Assembly (NCBI RefSeq): GCF_000956175.1
Contig: NZ_CP011070.1
Location: 1,730,147 to 1,794,146 of the forward strand
DNA from: Nitrosopumilus adriaticus
GTDB taxonomy: Archaea; Thermoproteota; Nitrososphaeria; Nitrososphaerales; Nitrosopumilaceae
DNA: 64,000 bases
Direction: 5' to 3'
Each line of letters opens with the position of its first letter. Position 1 is the stretch's first letter. The translations under genes and the position numbers were made by a program. Under the pieces are notes generated by a model. It saw nothing but the letters and a program-made list of their open reading frames with translations. It was not told the origin of the DNA and searched no databases. This document shows positions 49,920 to 60,129 of the stretch, piece by piece.

Positions 49920-50972
49920 ATGGAAAAAACTTCATTACTTGCTATTACAAAAAATGGAGTAAAAATTGGTGAAAAGATAAATGAGCTATTTCCAGACTGG
50001 AAAATTTTTGCACCTTCAAAACTATCAAATGGGAATAATGGAATAATATGGTATTCTGAGCCTACATCTGAGAAAATTATTGAACTTTTCAAAAGTAGTA
50101 ATGCATTAATTTGTCTTTTTTCATTAGGTGCAGTAATTAGATTAATTGCACCACATTTGAAAGATAAGAAAACTGATCCTGCAGTAATTGTAATTGATGA
50201 TAAAATGAATTTTGTAATCAGTGTTTTATCTGGACATATTGGAGGTGCAAATGAACTTACAGAAGAAATTGCAGAAAAACTTGGAGCAATATCGGTAATT
50301 ACTACTGCAGCAGATGTAAACAAAACTATAGCTGTTGATTTGGTAGGAAGGGAGTTTAATTGGAAAATTGATGATGATTCTACTGTAACAAAAATTAGTG
50401 CACACATGGTAAATGAAGAGCCAATCGGCGTTTTTCAGGATATAGGAGAGAAAAATTGGTATAAAAAATTACCAAAGAATGTTGTGATCTATGAGAATAT
50501 AGAAGATTTAAAAAAATCAAATTCAAAAGCACATTTGATAATTTCTGATAAAATAATTGATGATGATATTATAAAAGAATCTGTAATTTATCGTCCACCA
50601 AGTTTAGTTATTGGTATTGGATTACATTGGGATACTTCAAAAGAAACTATTAGAGAGGGGGTTGAAACTTGTTTGGAAAAATTCAAACTTAGTTCAAAAT
50701 CCATTGTAAAATTAGTTTCAATAAAAAAACCACAAGATGTACAAGGGTTGATAGATCTTGGAAAAGAAATGGGAATTCCAGTAGAGTACGTAGACAGAGA
50801 AGATCTGGCAGAAATTTCTGCACCAAATCCTTCTGAAACAGTTAAAGCATTTGAGGGAACTGCAAGTGTTTCTGAAGCTGCTGCAATTAAGGTTTCAGGA
50901 GGAGAATTAATCGTAGAAAAGCAGAAATTCCCACCAAATTTGACTATAGCAATAGCGAGGATTATGAATTGA
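49920..50972 (+). CDS. cbiG: Cobalt-precorrin-5A hydrolase CbiG
   Basis: 350 residues from ATG at 49920, 9 bp after a GGGAG Shine-Dalgarno-like run; a TTG six bases upstream leaves too little space. Core motifs are SVLSGHIGGANELTEEIA and the C-terminal VGIGLHWDTSKETI. CbiG opens the delta-lactone and removes the C20 unit. It overlaps the CbiX start by 4 bp (TTGA). Confidence 0.95.
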   Translation: MEKTSLLAITKNGVKIGEKINELFPDWKIFAPSKLSNGNNGIIWYSEPTSEKIIELFKSSNALICLFSLGAVIRLIAPHLKDKKTDPAVIVIDDKMNFVISVLSGHIGGANELTEEIAEKLGAISVITTAADVNKTIAVDLVGREFNWKIDDDSTVTKISAHMVNEEPIGVFQDIGEKNWYKKLPKNVVIYENIEDLKKSNSKAHLIISDKIIDDDIIKESVIYRPPSLVIGIGLHWDTSKETIREGVETCLEKFKLSSKSIVKLVSIKKPQDVQGLIDLGKEMGIPVEYVDREDLAEISAPNPSETVKAFEGTASVSEAAAIKVSGGELIVEKQKFPPNLTIAIARIMN

Positions 50973-51721
50973 AACGAGGATTATTACTTATTGATAGAGG
51001 AAGTAGAGAAAGAGAGGCTTCTGAAGAATTAGAGGCGATTTGTAAAGGAATCAAGGCTAAAGGAGAGTATGTTTTTACTGATTATTGTTTTCTTGAGGTA
51101 GAACCACCATATATCGAGGATGGGATTCCTAAATGTCTAAAACAAGATATAGATTCGTTAACCATAGTTCCATACTTTTTGTATCCTGGTAAAAAAGTGA
51201 AAAATGCAGTAACAGATGTAATGAAATTTCAAAAAGATACCAAAGTGAAATTTCTAGTTACAAAACAAATGAGCATGCATAAAACTTTGGTAGATGTTGT
51301 TGAAAATAGAATATCTACAACACTAAAAGAAAAGAAAATTACACTTTCAAATAAAGAAGTAGATGTTATGATTATTGGGCACGGTAGTAAAGATCCTAAT
51401 GCACAAAGATCATTGGATTACATTGTAAATGAATTAACAGACTCCTACAGAAATGTCAGTAGATGTTGGCTAGAAATAGAACAACCGGATATTTTTGAAG
51501 GAATTAAAAAATGTGAAAAAGATAAACCCAAAGTATTGATAATTGTCTTTTATTTTCTTCATGAAGGTGCACATGTAAAAACTGATATTAATAATGATTT
51601 GATACCAGCCCTTGAAAAATCTACTATAGAAAAAGCATACATTACAAAACATATAGGAACAGATCAAAAAATGATAGATTTGATATTAGAGAGAGCAAAA
51701 GAGGTTGAAGATGCAAACTAA
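50969..51721 (+). CDS. cbiX: Sirohydrochlorin cobaltochelatase CbiX, two-domain
   Basis: 250 residues from TTG at 50969. Two homologous halves are visible. The C-terminal half has both metal-binding His motifs, IIGHGSKDP and LHEGAHVKTDI. In the N-terminal half the aligned positions read LIDRGSRE and YPGKKVKNAV, so both His are lost. It inserts cobalt into sirohydrochlorin, the first committed step of anaerobic cobalamin synthesis. It overlaps CbiG and CbiC. Confidence 0.9.
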   Translation: MKRGLLLIDRGSREREASEELEAICKGIKAKGEYVFTDYCFLEVEPPYIEDGIPKCLKQDIDSLTIVPYFLYPGKKVKNAVTDVMKFQKDTKVKFLVTKQMSMHKTLVDVVENRISTTLKEKKITLSNKEVDVMIIGHGSKDPNAQRSLDYIVNELTDSYRNVSRCWLEIEQPDIFEGIKKCEKDKPKVLIIVFYFLHEGAHVKTDINNDLIPALEKSTIEKAYITKHIGTDQKMIDLILERAKEVEDAN

Positions 51722-52352
51722 GAAAGGTCAATCAATCGAAGATGCAAGTATGCAAATGATCGAAGATGAAATAGGATCACATGAATTCAATGAAAAAGAA
51801 TGGCCTATTGTTAGAAGAATTATTCATTCAACAGCTGATTTTGATTTTGCAAACAAAAACAAGTTAATTTTTCACAAAGATGCAATTCAAAGCGGTATGA
51901 ATGCTTTGAAGAATGGGTGTAGCATAGTAGTTGATGTTAATGGAGTAATTGGAGGAATGAATAAGCAAAATCCTATAGATTTTGGAAATAACATTGTTTG
52001 TAATATTTCAAAACCAGAAATTATGGAATTAGCAAAAAAAGAAGGTAAAACTCGTTCCCAAGTATCCATGAGGGAAGCTATCTCAGACATTGATGGAGGA
52101 GTTGTAGCAATAGGAAATGCCCCTACAGCACTTCAAGAAGTAATTCAAATGGTCAAAGAAGGCATAGTAAGACCTGCTCTAATTATTGGAATTCCAGTAG
52201 GATTCATCTGTGCTGCAGAATCAAAAGCAGAGCTAGCAAAGTTGGATGAAGCCCCATTCATCACAAATATTGGAAGAAAGGGTGGTAGTTCTTCAGTATC
52301 TGCTACAATTAATGCTCTTTTCAAACTAATAAGAGCAGAATCATCCCTTTGA
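51711..52352 (+). CDS. cbiC: Precorrin-8X/cobalt-precorrin-8 methylmutase CbiC
   Basis: 213 residues from the ATG at 51711, inside the end of cbiX. Motifs are IVRRIIHSTADFDFA (catalytic His) and GVVAIGNAPTAL near the middle. It moves the C11 methyl to C12 to form cobyrinic acid. It converges with cbiA, overlapping by 12 bp. Confidence 0.96.
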   Translation: MQTKKGQSIEDASMQMIEDEIGSHEFNEKEWPIVRRIIHSTADFDFANKNKLIFHKDAIQSGMNALKNGCSIVVDVNGVIGGMNKQNPIDFGNNIVCNISKPEIMELAKKEGKTRSQVSMREAISDIDGGVVAIGNAPTALQEVIQMVKEGIVRPALIIGIPVGFICAAESKAELAKLDEAPFITNIGRKGGSSSVSATINALFKLIRAESSL

Positions 52353-53714
52353 ATACTTTATACAGTTTTTAACAAAAATTTCTGCATAGTTTGAGCTATC
52401 AAAATAGAGATGACCATACGATGCCAAAGTATTGTCTTGAATTAATCCATCTTGATGATTTTTAATTCCTTCACCTATTTTTAAAGAATAAGCAAATTTT
52501 GAATCAGACGATACAGAATCCAGTTGTGAGTAGTGAAATTCATGTCCTTGAAAACTATGTAATTTTTCAGATATAGGATTTTTTGAAATAATCTTACCTT
52601 TTGTATAATTTAATCTCATTGTCTTTGTCATTTTAGTTTCAGCATCAAATAGACCAATCATTTTGTATTTTTTATCTTTAGATAATATGGATTTTGTCAA
52701 ATACATCAATCCACCACATTCGGCATAAATAGGAATGTTATCTTCAGATAATTTTTTTATTGCTTTTTTCATTATTTGATTTTTTTCAAGAGAATCACCT
52801 AAAACTTCAGGGAATCCACCACCAATGTAAAGACCATCACACTTTGGGATTTTTTTATCTTTGACAGGACTGAAGAATTTTAATTTTGCACCTTCACGAC
52901 GTAATGCTTCTAAGTTATCTTGATAATAGAAATTAAATGAGGTATCAAGTGCAACTGCAATAGTAGTTTTTGGTTTCTTGTGTATTGGTTTAGATATTTT
53001 TGTAAGAGCAGATAAATTTTTTGCGATTTTAATAATTTGGTCAATATCAATATTTTCTGAAATAATTTTAGATATTTTTTCAATTTGTTTTTTGAGAATT
53101 TTACTCTCCAATGTTGAAATTAATCCAAGATGCCTAGCTGGCATTTTCAATAAAGAGTTTTTTGGAATTACACCAATTATTGGGATTTTAGTTTTTTCTA
53201 GAGCAGTTTTACACAAAAGTTCATGTTTTTTACTGCCTATTTTGTTAAGAATAATCCCAGATATGCGAGAGTTTCTATTAAATTTCAAAAATCCAAGTGC
53301 AGTTGCAGCAATGGAACGAGAAGTTTTGCTTGCATCTAGAACCAAAATAACAGGGGATTTTGTTAAAGATGCTACATGATGAGTACTTGCATAGTTTGAA
53401 TCACCGCCAAATCCATCATAATATCCCATTACACCTTCTATAACAGAAATATCAGATTTTGAGTTTGAAAGAAAGCTATTCAAAAGTTGATTTTCGCCCA
53501 TTAACCAAGCATCCAAGTTGTATGTTTGATGTTTAGAAATACTTGATAGATAACCGGGATCAATATAATCAGGCCCAACTTTAAATGGTTGAACAGTAAA
53601 ACCTTTTTTTTGTAATCCATAGATTATTGAGCAGGTAATTGATGTCTTTCCTACTCCACTAGTAGCACCTGCAATTACAATTCTAGGGATTCTCAATTGT
53701 GTGACTAGGACCAA
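52341..53714 (-). CDS. cbiA: Cobyrinate a,c-diamide synthase CbiA
   Basis: 457 residues from TTG at 53714, with another TTG at 53696 possible. The N-terminal ATPase has AGATSGVGKTSITCS and PFKVGPDYIDPGY. The C-terminal class I glutaminase has the nucleophile in YAECGGLMYL and a late GHLYF His. It amidates the a and c side chains of cobyrinic acid. It is divergent from the adenosyltransferase gene across 66 bp. Confidence 0.95.
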   Translation of the reverse strand: MVLVTQLRIPRIVIAGATSGVGKTSITCSIIYGLQKKGFTVQPFKVGPDYIDPGYLSSISKHQTYNLDAWLMGENQLLNSFLSNSKSDISVIEGVMGYYDGFGGDSNYASTHHVASLTKSPVILVLDASKTSRSIAATALGFLKFNRNSRISGIILNKIGSKKHELLCKTALEKTKIPIIGVIPKNSLLKMPARHLGLISTLESKILKKQIEKISKIISENIDIDQIIKIAKNLSALTKISKPIHKKPKTTIAVALDTSFNFYYQDNLEALRREGAKLKFFSPVKDKKIPKCDGLYIGGGFPEVLGDSLEKNQIMKKAIKKLSEDNIPIYAECGGLMYLTKSILSKDKKYKMIGLFDAETKMTKTMRLNYTKGKIISKNPISEKLHSFQGHEFHYSQLDSVSSDSKFAYSLKIGEGIKNHQDGLIQDNTLASYGHLYFDSSNYAEIFVKNCIKYSKG

Positions 53715-53780
53715 TTTTTATTTAAAGTGATAGATTGCTAAATCCTCAATGTTTTTAGTTAGAATCATTTGTTGTAATTT

Positions 53781-54314
53781 ATGGAAGAAGATGGGCTAAT
53801 CATTGTTTATACTGGCAAAGGTAAGGGTAAAACAACTGCAGCTTTAGGAATTGCATTACGTGCAGCAGGATATGAAAAGAGAACCTGTATGATTCAATTT
53901 ATCAAAGGTTCATGGCATTATGGTGAAATGGATTCATCAAAAAAACTTGAACCAGAATTTGAAATGGTTGCAGTTGGAAAAGGGTTTGTTGGCATAATTG
54001 ATGATAAAAGTCCAAAAGAAGATCATCAACAAGTTGCAAAAGAGGCCATAAGGATCAGTAATGAAAAAATTCAGTCAGGAAACTATGACATAGTAATTTT
54101 AGATGAGATTAACTATGCAGTAAATCTCAATCTAATTTCAGTTGATGATGTTTTAAACATTATAAAATCAAAACCAAAAGGCATTGATTTGATACTAACT
54201 GGCAATTATGCTAAAGATGAAGTGATTGATGCTGCTGATTTAGTTACAGAAATGAGAGAGATAAAGCATCCCTTTCAAAAGGGCATAAAGGCTAAGAAAG
54301 GCATTGATTTCTAG
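53781..54314 (+). CDS. cobO: Corrinoid adenosyltransferase (CobO/BtuR-type)
   Basis: 177 residues. The P-loop is YTGKGKGKTTAALG, followed by GSWHYGEMDSSKKL and VILDEINYAV. It transfers 5'-deoxyadenosyl from ATP to cob(I)yrinate. Divergent from cbiA and directly before the aIF2-alpha/Nop10 pair. Confidence 0.95.
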   Translation: MEEDGLIIVYTGKGKGKTTAALGIALRAAGYEKRTCMIQFIKGSWHYGEMDSSKKLEPEFEMVAVGKGFVGIIDDKSPKEDHQQVAKEAIRISNEKIQSGNYDIVILDEINYAVNLNLISVDDVLNIIKSKPKGIDLILTGNYAKDEVIDAADLVTEMREIKHPFQKGIKAKKGIDF

Positions 54315-54354
54315 CCAGCAACATTAATTTACGTATTGAAGAGTTTTAGAAGAA

Positions 54355-55152
54355 ATGTCTACTGAAATCCAAGAAATGCCAGAGCAAGGAGAGATTATAC
54401 TTGCCACAGTTACCAAGGTAATGGATCATGGAGCATATGTAACATTAGATGAATATGATGATATCCAAGGATTTTTGCATATTTCAGAGATTGCTCCAGG
54501 TTGGATTAGATCAGTGAGTAGATTTGTCAAAGATGGTGAAAAAAAAGTCCTACTAGTAAAAAAAGTCAATTCTAAAAGGGGAGATATTGATCTCTCATTA
54601 AAACAAGTATCAAAAGATCAGAAAAAACAAAAACTAAAAGAAGTTAAAAAGTTTGAAAAGGGTAAAACGCTATTACAAAATGTACAGGACAAGGCAAAAC
54701 TCACGGATGAGGAAATTGAAAAATTAGAGGATAGTATTTATTCAAAATTTGATTCTGTATATGATGCATTCATAGAGATTGCAAGAAATGGCATAGAATC
54801 TGTAAAGGATCTTAAACTTGCAAAAAAAACTGCAACAGTAATCGGTGAGATATGTTCTAAAATAAAACTTCCATCAGTGGAAATTAGAGGAATTATGGAG
54901 ATTACTAGTATTAAATCTGATGGAGTTGAAATAATTAAAAAGGTTTTACTAGATGTTTTGAAAAAAGATCCGACAATAGATATTACATATTTAGGAGCAC
55001 CAAAATACAGACTGTCGATTACTTCTGAGAATTTTAAATCAGCAGAAAAATCATTAAAGCCAATCATTGAAGAAATTCAAAATAATATCGAAAAAAAGAA
55101 AGGCTCATTCAAATTTACTAGAGAAGAATCAAAGAAAACAAGAGAAAATTAA
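54355..55152 (+). CDS. eif2a: Translation initiation factor aIF2 alpha
   Basis: 265 residues. The S1-type OB domain has [40 protein letters not shown] helical middle domain and the C-terminal domain that binds aIF2 gamma ([13 protein letters not shown]) follow. It stabilises initiator tRNA binding. Nop10 follows after one base pair, a conserved archaeal pairing. Confidence 0.96.
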   Translation: MSTEIQEMPEQGEIILATVTKVMDHGAYVTLDEYDDIQGFLHISEIAPGWIRSVSRFVKDGEKKVLLVKKVNSKRGDIDLSLKQVSKDQKKQKLKEVKKFEKGKTLLQNVQDKAKLTDEEIEKLEDSIYSKFDSVYDAFIEIARNGIESVKDLKLAKKTATVIGEICSKIKLPSVEIRGIMEITSIKSDGVEIIKKVLLDVLKKDPTIDITYLGAPKYRLSITSENFKSAEKSLKPIIEEIQNNIEKKKGSFKFTREESKKTREN

Positions 55153-55153
55153 A

Positions 55154-55309
55154 ATGAAATTTCAATTAAGAAAATGTATTAAATGTAATCAATATACTTT
55201 GAAAGAAAAATGTACAAAATGTAATGAAAAAACAATTTCAGCACATCCAGCAAAATTTTCACCTGATGATAAATACATGAGATATAGACTAGCTGAAAGA
55301 TATAATTAA
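55154..55309 (+). CDS. nop10: H/ACA RNP component Nop10
   Basis: 51 residues from the ATG at 55154. The zinc ribbon is [17 protein letters not shown], followed by the conserved [20 protein letters not shown]. It stabilises Cbf5 in H/ACA pseudouridylation particles. It is immediately downstream of aIF2 alpha and convergent with AglB. Confidence 0.96.
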   Translation: MKFQLRKCIKCNQYTLKEKCTKCNEKTISAHPAKFSPDDKYMRYRLAERYN

Positions 55310-55314
55310 AAAAA

Positions 55315-57447
55315 TTAATTTATGGAGTTTTCCTTATTAATTTCATAAACAAATACTCCAATAACTTGTCCTCCTTTTTCAATGTCAAAGCTTGGTGAAG
55401 AATATACTAATCGTAATGGTCCATCTCCATCTTCTGGGAATTTAATATCTTTAGTATAAATTCCAGTAAAACCTGGTTGATAATTTTGAGATTGTTGATT
55501 AGTTGCAAGATTCACATAGCCTAAAGGAGTGAATGGAATCATTTTACCCAATAATGTCTCATTCCAGAAATAATCGGTTCCACTAATTCCATCAGATTGT
55601 AGATATTTAGATACAGGCTCATTAGCAATTTTCATAAACCATTGTTTTTTTGATTCATCCCCACCACCACCAAGAGTGTAAAGAGGCTGATCACCATTAT
55701 CAATCCCTAGTCTTTGACCAACAATAAAAATAACAATATAATCAGATTCCATTTGAAGTAGCATATTTTTACCCTCATCAGGAGGACTTAGAAAAGCAGT
55801 TGCAATTTTTTCGATTATACTGGTAATCAAGGTTGAATTATCTGCAAGAGTTGCACGTTCTGCTTTAGTTTGAATCCAATACCCATAATCCCACCACGTC
55901 GCTATTACTGCATCTTTTTCAGTATTGTTCTTAATCCAATCTAAAGTGTCAACCCAGTCAGTAGTACTTACTCTATATGAACTTCCACCATTTAAAATTG
56001 TGGGAGGATTATTGACAGTAGAAAAAATATTTCCATTAACAGGAAAAAGTAATGGTACTATCAGTAACAACATAATTCCAATAGCAAATGATGATTTAAT
56101 TACAATAATTTTAAATTTTTTGATTTCTATTTTATTTGAAAAAAATTCTTTAAATAATGCTGATAAACCTAAAGAGGATAAAATGATTATAGATAATGAT
56201 GCAAATACTTCTAATCTTACAAATGCAGAACTTACATAAACGCCAATTAATCCAAAAATTAATGCAAATGATATCATATCATTTTTTATAAAATTTGATT
56301 TGTTATGATTTTTTAAAATTAACCATATACCAATTCCAGCAAATATCATCAATACTGAATGGAAGAGGAAAGATTGAGATATTGTAGTTGTTGCATGCTC
56401 GGAGACTGAATCAACTAGAGGATCCGTAGTTGTTAACAATGGATTTATTGCATTTAGATATCTATGAGTAGGTAAAGGAATGAATTGTGAATCATGATTT
56501 AGTATAAGTATACCAGAAGAAATAATCAAAATTGCTGCTAGAAAAAATAAGCCATTTCTATTTTTAGTATACTCATTACTTTTATTTTGGATAAAAATAC
56601 AAGTCACTAAGAAAATTGTAGGGATAATTAATGATAATCCTCCTAATCCCACTACAAACTGTATTCCTAATCTTTCAAATCCTAATGATGCAATTAAAGA
56701 AGATATTGTAAAGATGGGTATGATCCATATCAAAAATTTGTGATCTTTTCTTAAGAATGGTAAAGTCATTATAAAAAGTCCTAAGGGTATAATGAAAAAT
56801 TGATCCCCTCCCCAAGCAGACAAACCAAATACAATAAAAATTCCAGCCGCAACCATTTTTGGAATTGTGATTTTATAATTTTTTGATTTTAATGCACTTA
56901 AAAAAAGATAAACTGCTAGAATACTGAAAAATAATCCAAGTGGTTCTGATTTGAACCAACCTACTTGGCCTCTAATAATTATTGGGAGTGAAATAGAAAA
57001 CAATAATGCAGAAAATAATCCGGATGTCGTCCCTCCAATTGTTCTAACTAATGCAAAAACTACAACAGTTGTTAAAGAACCAATAATTACTGGAAATAAA
57101 ATTGTAAAATCATAAAGATTTACACTACTGCCAAATATCCAATAAGTTGTTGCTGCTGTAATGTGTAACATCACTTGAGATGTATGAGAAACATCTCTTC
57201 CATGTGGATACCAGCTTAGATCATCATTCCATTGAAAATATGAATCAAATCCATTTTCAACAATATATTGTGTTGCTCGGTAGTTAAAGTAAGGATCAAA
57301 CTCATTTAACTCCCATCCATAATTTGCAGGTTCTGATCTAATCATAAATGACATTGAAAAAGAAATTGCTAGAATTCCAATGATCAACAGATGTTGTAAT
57401 TTGAAATCAAATTTTCCAATTGAAAATATATTAGCATGGGAATTCAA
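55315..57447 (-). CDS. aglB: Oligosaccharyltransferase AglB (STT3 family)
   Basis: 710 residues from TTG at 57447. About a dozen membrane segments precede a soluble domain with the STT3 signature ATWWDYGYWIQ. The first loop has EFDPYFNYRATQYI with the catalytic Asp, and HTSQ follows. It transfers lipid-linked glycans to Asn of exported proteins, so it probably uses sugars made by the left-end genes. Confidence 0.96.
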   Translation of the reverse strand: MNSHANIFSIGKFDFKLQHLLIIGILAISFSMSFMIRSEPANYGWELNEFDPYFNYRATQYIVENGFDSYFQWNDDLSWYPHGRDVSHTSQVMLHITAATTYWIFGSSVNLYDFTILFPVIIGSLTTVVVFALVRTIGGTTSGLFSALLFSISLPIIIRGQVGWFKSEPLGLFFSILAVYLFLSALKSKNYKITIPKMVAAGIFIVFGLSAWGGDQFFIIPLGLFIMTLPFLRKDHKFLIWIIPIFTISSLIASLGFERLGIQFVVGLGGLSLIIPTIFLVTCIFIQNKSNEYTKNRNGLFFLAAILIISSGILILNHDSQFIPLPTHRYLNAINPLLTTTDPLVDSVSEHATTTISQSFLFHSVLMIFAGIGIWLILKNHNKSNFIKNDMISFALIFGLIGVYVSSAFVRLEVFASLSIIILSSLGLSALFKEFFSNKIEIKKFKIIVIKSSFAIGIMLLLIVPLLFPVNGNIFSTVNNPPTILNGGSSYRVSTTDWVDTLDWIKNNTEKDAVIATWWDYGYWIQTKAERATLADNSTLITSIIEKIATAFLSPPDEGKNMLLQMESDYIVIFIVGQRLGIDNGDQPLYTLGGGGDESKKQWFMKIANEPVSKYLQSDGISGTDYFWNETLLGKMIPFTPLGYVNLATNQQSQNYQPGFTGIYTKDIKFPEDGDGPLRLVYSSPSFDIEKGGQVIGVFVYEINKENSIN

Positions 57448-57519
57448 TATTTTGGATGATTACTGTGTGTTTATTACTCTTTATAAAAAATTAATATTCT
57501 TTTCAAAAATCAAGTGTTC

Positions 57520-57975
57520 TTATGGAGCATATTTTCCTTCAAGTTTTGTTTCAGTAAGTATATGGTTTTTTATGGAATTCTCAACATCTGATTTTGTTGA
57601 ATTCTTTTCTAAATCAAGCTGAATATCTAGAGCATAAAGTTTGAAAACATAAAGATGTTCTTTATCGGGAGGCGCAGGTCCACCATAACCAATTTCATCA
57701 AAATCTGTTTTTCCCTCAATTGAATTTTTTGGGATAGAATTTTCAGGAACTTCTTGAGTATTTGGAGGAATATTCCACAATATCCAATGGACCCAAACTT
57801 TGCCAACTGCACCCATTGCATCTGGATCATCCATTATCAAAACTAGGGATTTAGTTTTTTCAGGAACTTCACTAATTATCAATGGAGGGCTTAAATTCCC
57901 ATTTTTGTATCCAAATTTTTTTGGAATTGTACCACCATGTTGAAATGCAGGGCTCTCTAAAATCAATATGATCAT
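57520..57975 (-). CDS. PEBP/YbhB family protein
   Basis: 151 residues from the ATG at 57975; an in-frame start at 57996 would add seven residues. Family motifs are SPPLIISEVPEKTKSLVLIMDDPDA, VHWILWNIP, and GYGGPAPPDKEHLYVFKLYALD. PEBP proteins bind anions or small ligands; the cellular role here is unknown. Confidence 0.9.
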   Translation of the reverse strand: MIILILESPAFQHGGTIPKKFGYKNGNLSPPLIISEVPEKTKSLVLIMDDPDAMGAVGKVWVHWILWNIPPNTQEVPENSIPKNSIEGKTDFDEIGYGGPAPPDKEHLYVFKLYALDIQLDLEKNSTKSDVENSIKNHILTETKLEGKYAP

Positions 57976-58007
57976 TAATCTTAGAATATTCTTCAAGTTA
58001 AATTTTT

Positions 58008-58376
58008 CTAAGATTCTAAGATAATTTTATCATTTGACAAAGAAAGTATTGAACCCCCAGCTTGTTTAATTTGTTTTTTTAATGCTTTATCCATTGTTCC
58101 AATTATTGAGTTATAATTTTTAACATATTCTAATAATTCCTTATCAGCAAAATTCCCATTTAGAGGAATTATCTTCAAATTCTTTATAAAATTTAAAGTC
58201 ATTGTAACATATTTTTTTTTTGCAGGTATTTTTTGTAATTTCTTTAGTTCTGTTATTACCACTTCTGGAACAACAAAAGAAATTGAGCCTATTTCAACAT
58301 CAAGATTATCAATATTTTTTATTCGTTTAGTTGCTAAATGGATTAGAAAATTTGTATCACAGAGTACTTCAACCAA
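58008..58376 (-). CDS. PIN-domain protein (Fcf1-like)
   Basis: 122 residues. The first acidic motif is LCDTNFLIHLA, with ELKKL and NYNSIIGTMDKALKK giving the other acidic positions. It overlaps the aIF2 gamma stop by 8 bp. An intact A10 run within it (KKK at 58211-58220) argues that long A-runs are not always miscounted here. PIN proteins of this context may process rRNA. Confidence 0.82.
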   Translation of the reverse strand: MVEVLCDTNFLIHLATKRIKNIDNLDVEIGSISFVVPEVVITELKKLQKIPAKKKYVTMTLNFIKNLKIIPLNGNFADKELLEYVKNYNSIIGTMDKALKKQIKQAGGSILSLSNDKIILES

Positions 58377-59631
58377 TTATTCCTGCACCAATAAGTCTCC
58401 ATCTTTCATCTATTCTTCTACTGATTGCCACATTTCCACCTTCGAATATACAAGCTGGTCGTCTAAGCTCAATTTCAATATTTTTTGATTTTAATTTAGT
58501 GACCTTACCTAATACTGGAGCAGTTCCAATATTGAGTCTAAGTAGTTCACCAGATTGAATTGGTTTGACTTTAATATCCTCAGTTATTCCTACTGCTACA
58601 TCAAATAGATTTACTTCTAGTTTTAACAATGTAGAGTTTTCCGGAAGAGTTCCTGGTTTTCCAATGACTGAACCAATAAAAGAATCACTTCTAGTCATGG
58701 AAGGATCTAGTTTTGTTCCAATGGCAACTAACCCACCAGGTTTGACTGATTCAACTATCCCTGCAGCAGTTCCCAAAGATGTTATTTCTGTTAGTAAGGG
58801 TTCGTATGATTTTTTCTTTTCATTCATAATTCCAGGTTTTATTTCAATTTCATCTCCAATTTTAAAAATTCCTTGTGTTAAGCTACCACCAATTACACCA
58901 CCTTTGATATCTTTCAATTTTATTCCAGGTTTGTTTACATCAAAAGAACGTAAAACATGCATTACAGTATCCTTCTTTTCATCTCTTTCTGGAGTTTTTA
59001 TTGTTGATTCAATCGATCCAATTAATGCATCAATATTCAATCCAGATTGAGCAGAAATTGGAATGATTGGTGATTTTGCAGCAAAAGTTCCTTTGACAAA
59101 TTTTGTAATATCTTGATAGTTTGCCATCACTTCCTTGTAAGGTAGTAAATCAACTTTATTTTGAACTACAACTATTTGTTGGATTCCAAGTGTTTGAAGA
59201 GCTAAAAGATGTTCTTTGGTTTGAGGTTTTGGAACTTTTTCATTTGCTGCAACTAACAGCAAAGCTCCATCCATTAATGCAGAACCTGACAACATATTTG
59301 CCATTAAACTTTCGTGTCCAGGACTATCTACAAAACTTACAACTCTGGATAATTCGCTTTCTTTTCCACAATTATTACATTTTGGTGTTGTGGAATAACC
59401 TAAAGGCTCCTCACAACTTTTACATTTGTAAAATGCTGCATCAGAATACCCTACACGGATTGTAATTCCTCGTTTTAATTCTTGACTATGAACACTTGTC
59501 CATGAACCAGTTAATGCTTGAATTAGAGTTGTCTTTCCATGATCTACATGCCCTGCAGTTCCAATGTTAACACATGGTTGATAACCATATTTTTTTATGT
59601 ACCAATCAGGAAGTGTTTCTCGCCAATGCAT
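58369..59631 (-). CDS. eif2g: Translation initiation factor aIF2 gamma
   Basis: 420 residues. G1 is GTAGHVDHGKTTLIQ, G3 is VDSPGHE and G4 is QNKVDLL. The zinc knuckle characteristic of aIF2 gamma is CKSCEEPLGYSTTPKCNNC. It binds GTP and initiator Met-tRNA. The PIN gene overlaps its stop; S6e lies upstream on the same strand. Confidence 0.97.
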   Translation of the reverse strand: MHWRETLPDWYIKKYGYQPCVNIGTAGHVDHGKTTLIQALTGSWTSVHSQELKRGITIRVGYSDAAFYKCKSCEEPLGYSTTPKCNNCGKESELSRVVSFVDSPGHESLMANMLSGSALMDGALLLVAANEKVPKPQTKEHLLALQTLGIQQIVVVQNKVDLLPYKEVMANYQDITKFVKGTFAAKSPIIPISAQSGLNIDALIGSIESTIKTPERDEKKDTVMHVLRSFDVNKPGIKLKDIKGGVIGGSLTQGIFKIGDEIEIKPGIMNEKKKSYEPLLTEITSLGTAAGIVESVKPGGLVAIGTKLDPSMTRSDSFIGSVIGKPGTLPENSTLLKLEVNLFDVAVGITEDIKVKPIQSGELLRLNIGTAPVLGKVTKLKSKNIEIELRRPACIFEGGNVAISRRIDERWRLIGAGIIG

Positions 59632-59662
59632 TATTCAAAATGAAGAATCGGTATATGTTAAG

Positions 59663-60064
59663 TTATTCTTTTTTATCTTCAGTTTTTTCTTCTGTAGATT
59701 CTTCTGCAGGAGCTTCAACTGGTAATTCTCCATCAAATTTACAATTTACTTGATAAATTTCTTCAGATACTGTATTTCCACGCATTAATTTTCTCTTTCT
59801 TTGTCCAATCTCTGCATCCTGTAGACCTACGCCTTTAGAGAGTAAAACTTTTTTTCTTGCAGAACCATGAACATCATTTCTCATTGGAACTCCAGATTTA
59901 TCACTCCCTCCAGTGAGTTTTAATTTCCCTGACAGTCCAACAATTGATGCGTCAGTTTCATTTCCAAGTTGTAATCCCAGTAAAGGATTGGCATCACTAT
60001 CTTTTAGTTCCTTAGAAACTGACTTTCCTTTAATATCTGAAATGGTAACTTTGAAGTTTGTCAA
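59663..60064 (-). CDS. rps6e: 30S ribosomal protein S6e
   Basis: 133 residues. The core is LGLQLGNETDASIVGLSGKLKLTGGSDKSGVPMRNDVHG, which is S6e-specific, followed by RRKLMRGNTV-like text and an acidic Glu/Lys tail. It is upstream of aIF2 gamma on the same strand, a common archaeal order. Confidence 0.96.
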   Translation of the reverse strand: MTNFKVTISDIKGKSVSKELKDSDANPLLGLQLGNETDASIVGLSGKLKLTGGSDKSGVPMRNDVHGSARKKVLLSKGVGLQDAEIGQRKRKLMRGNTVSEEIYQVNCKFDGELPVEAPAEESTEEKTEDKKE

Positions 60065-60129
60065 TTATTCCAAAAAAAAGTTGAACGACTAATTAACCTT
60101 TGGACATTATTTTTAAATCAAGATACACT

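Noticed and set aside
49898-50407. Long antisense frame over cbiG
   Set aside because: The cbiG frame shows family motifs; the antisense frame has none.
58565-59050. Plus-strand open frame over aIF2 gamma
   Set aside because: A shadow of aIF2 gamma, with no motifs of its own.
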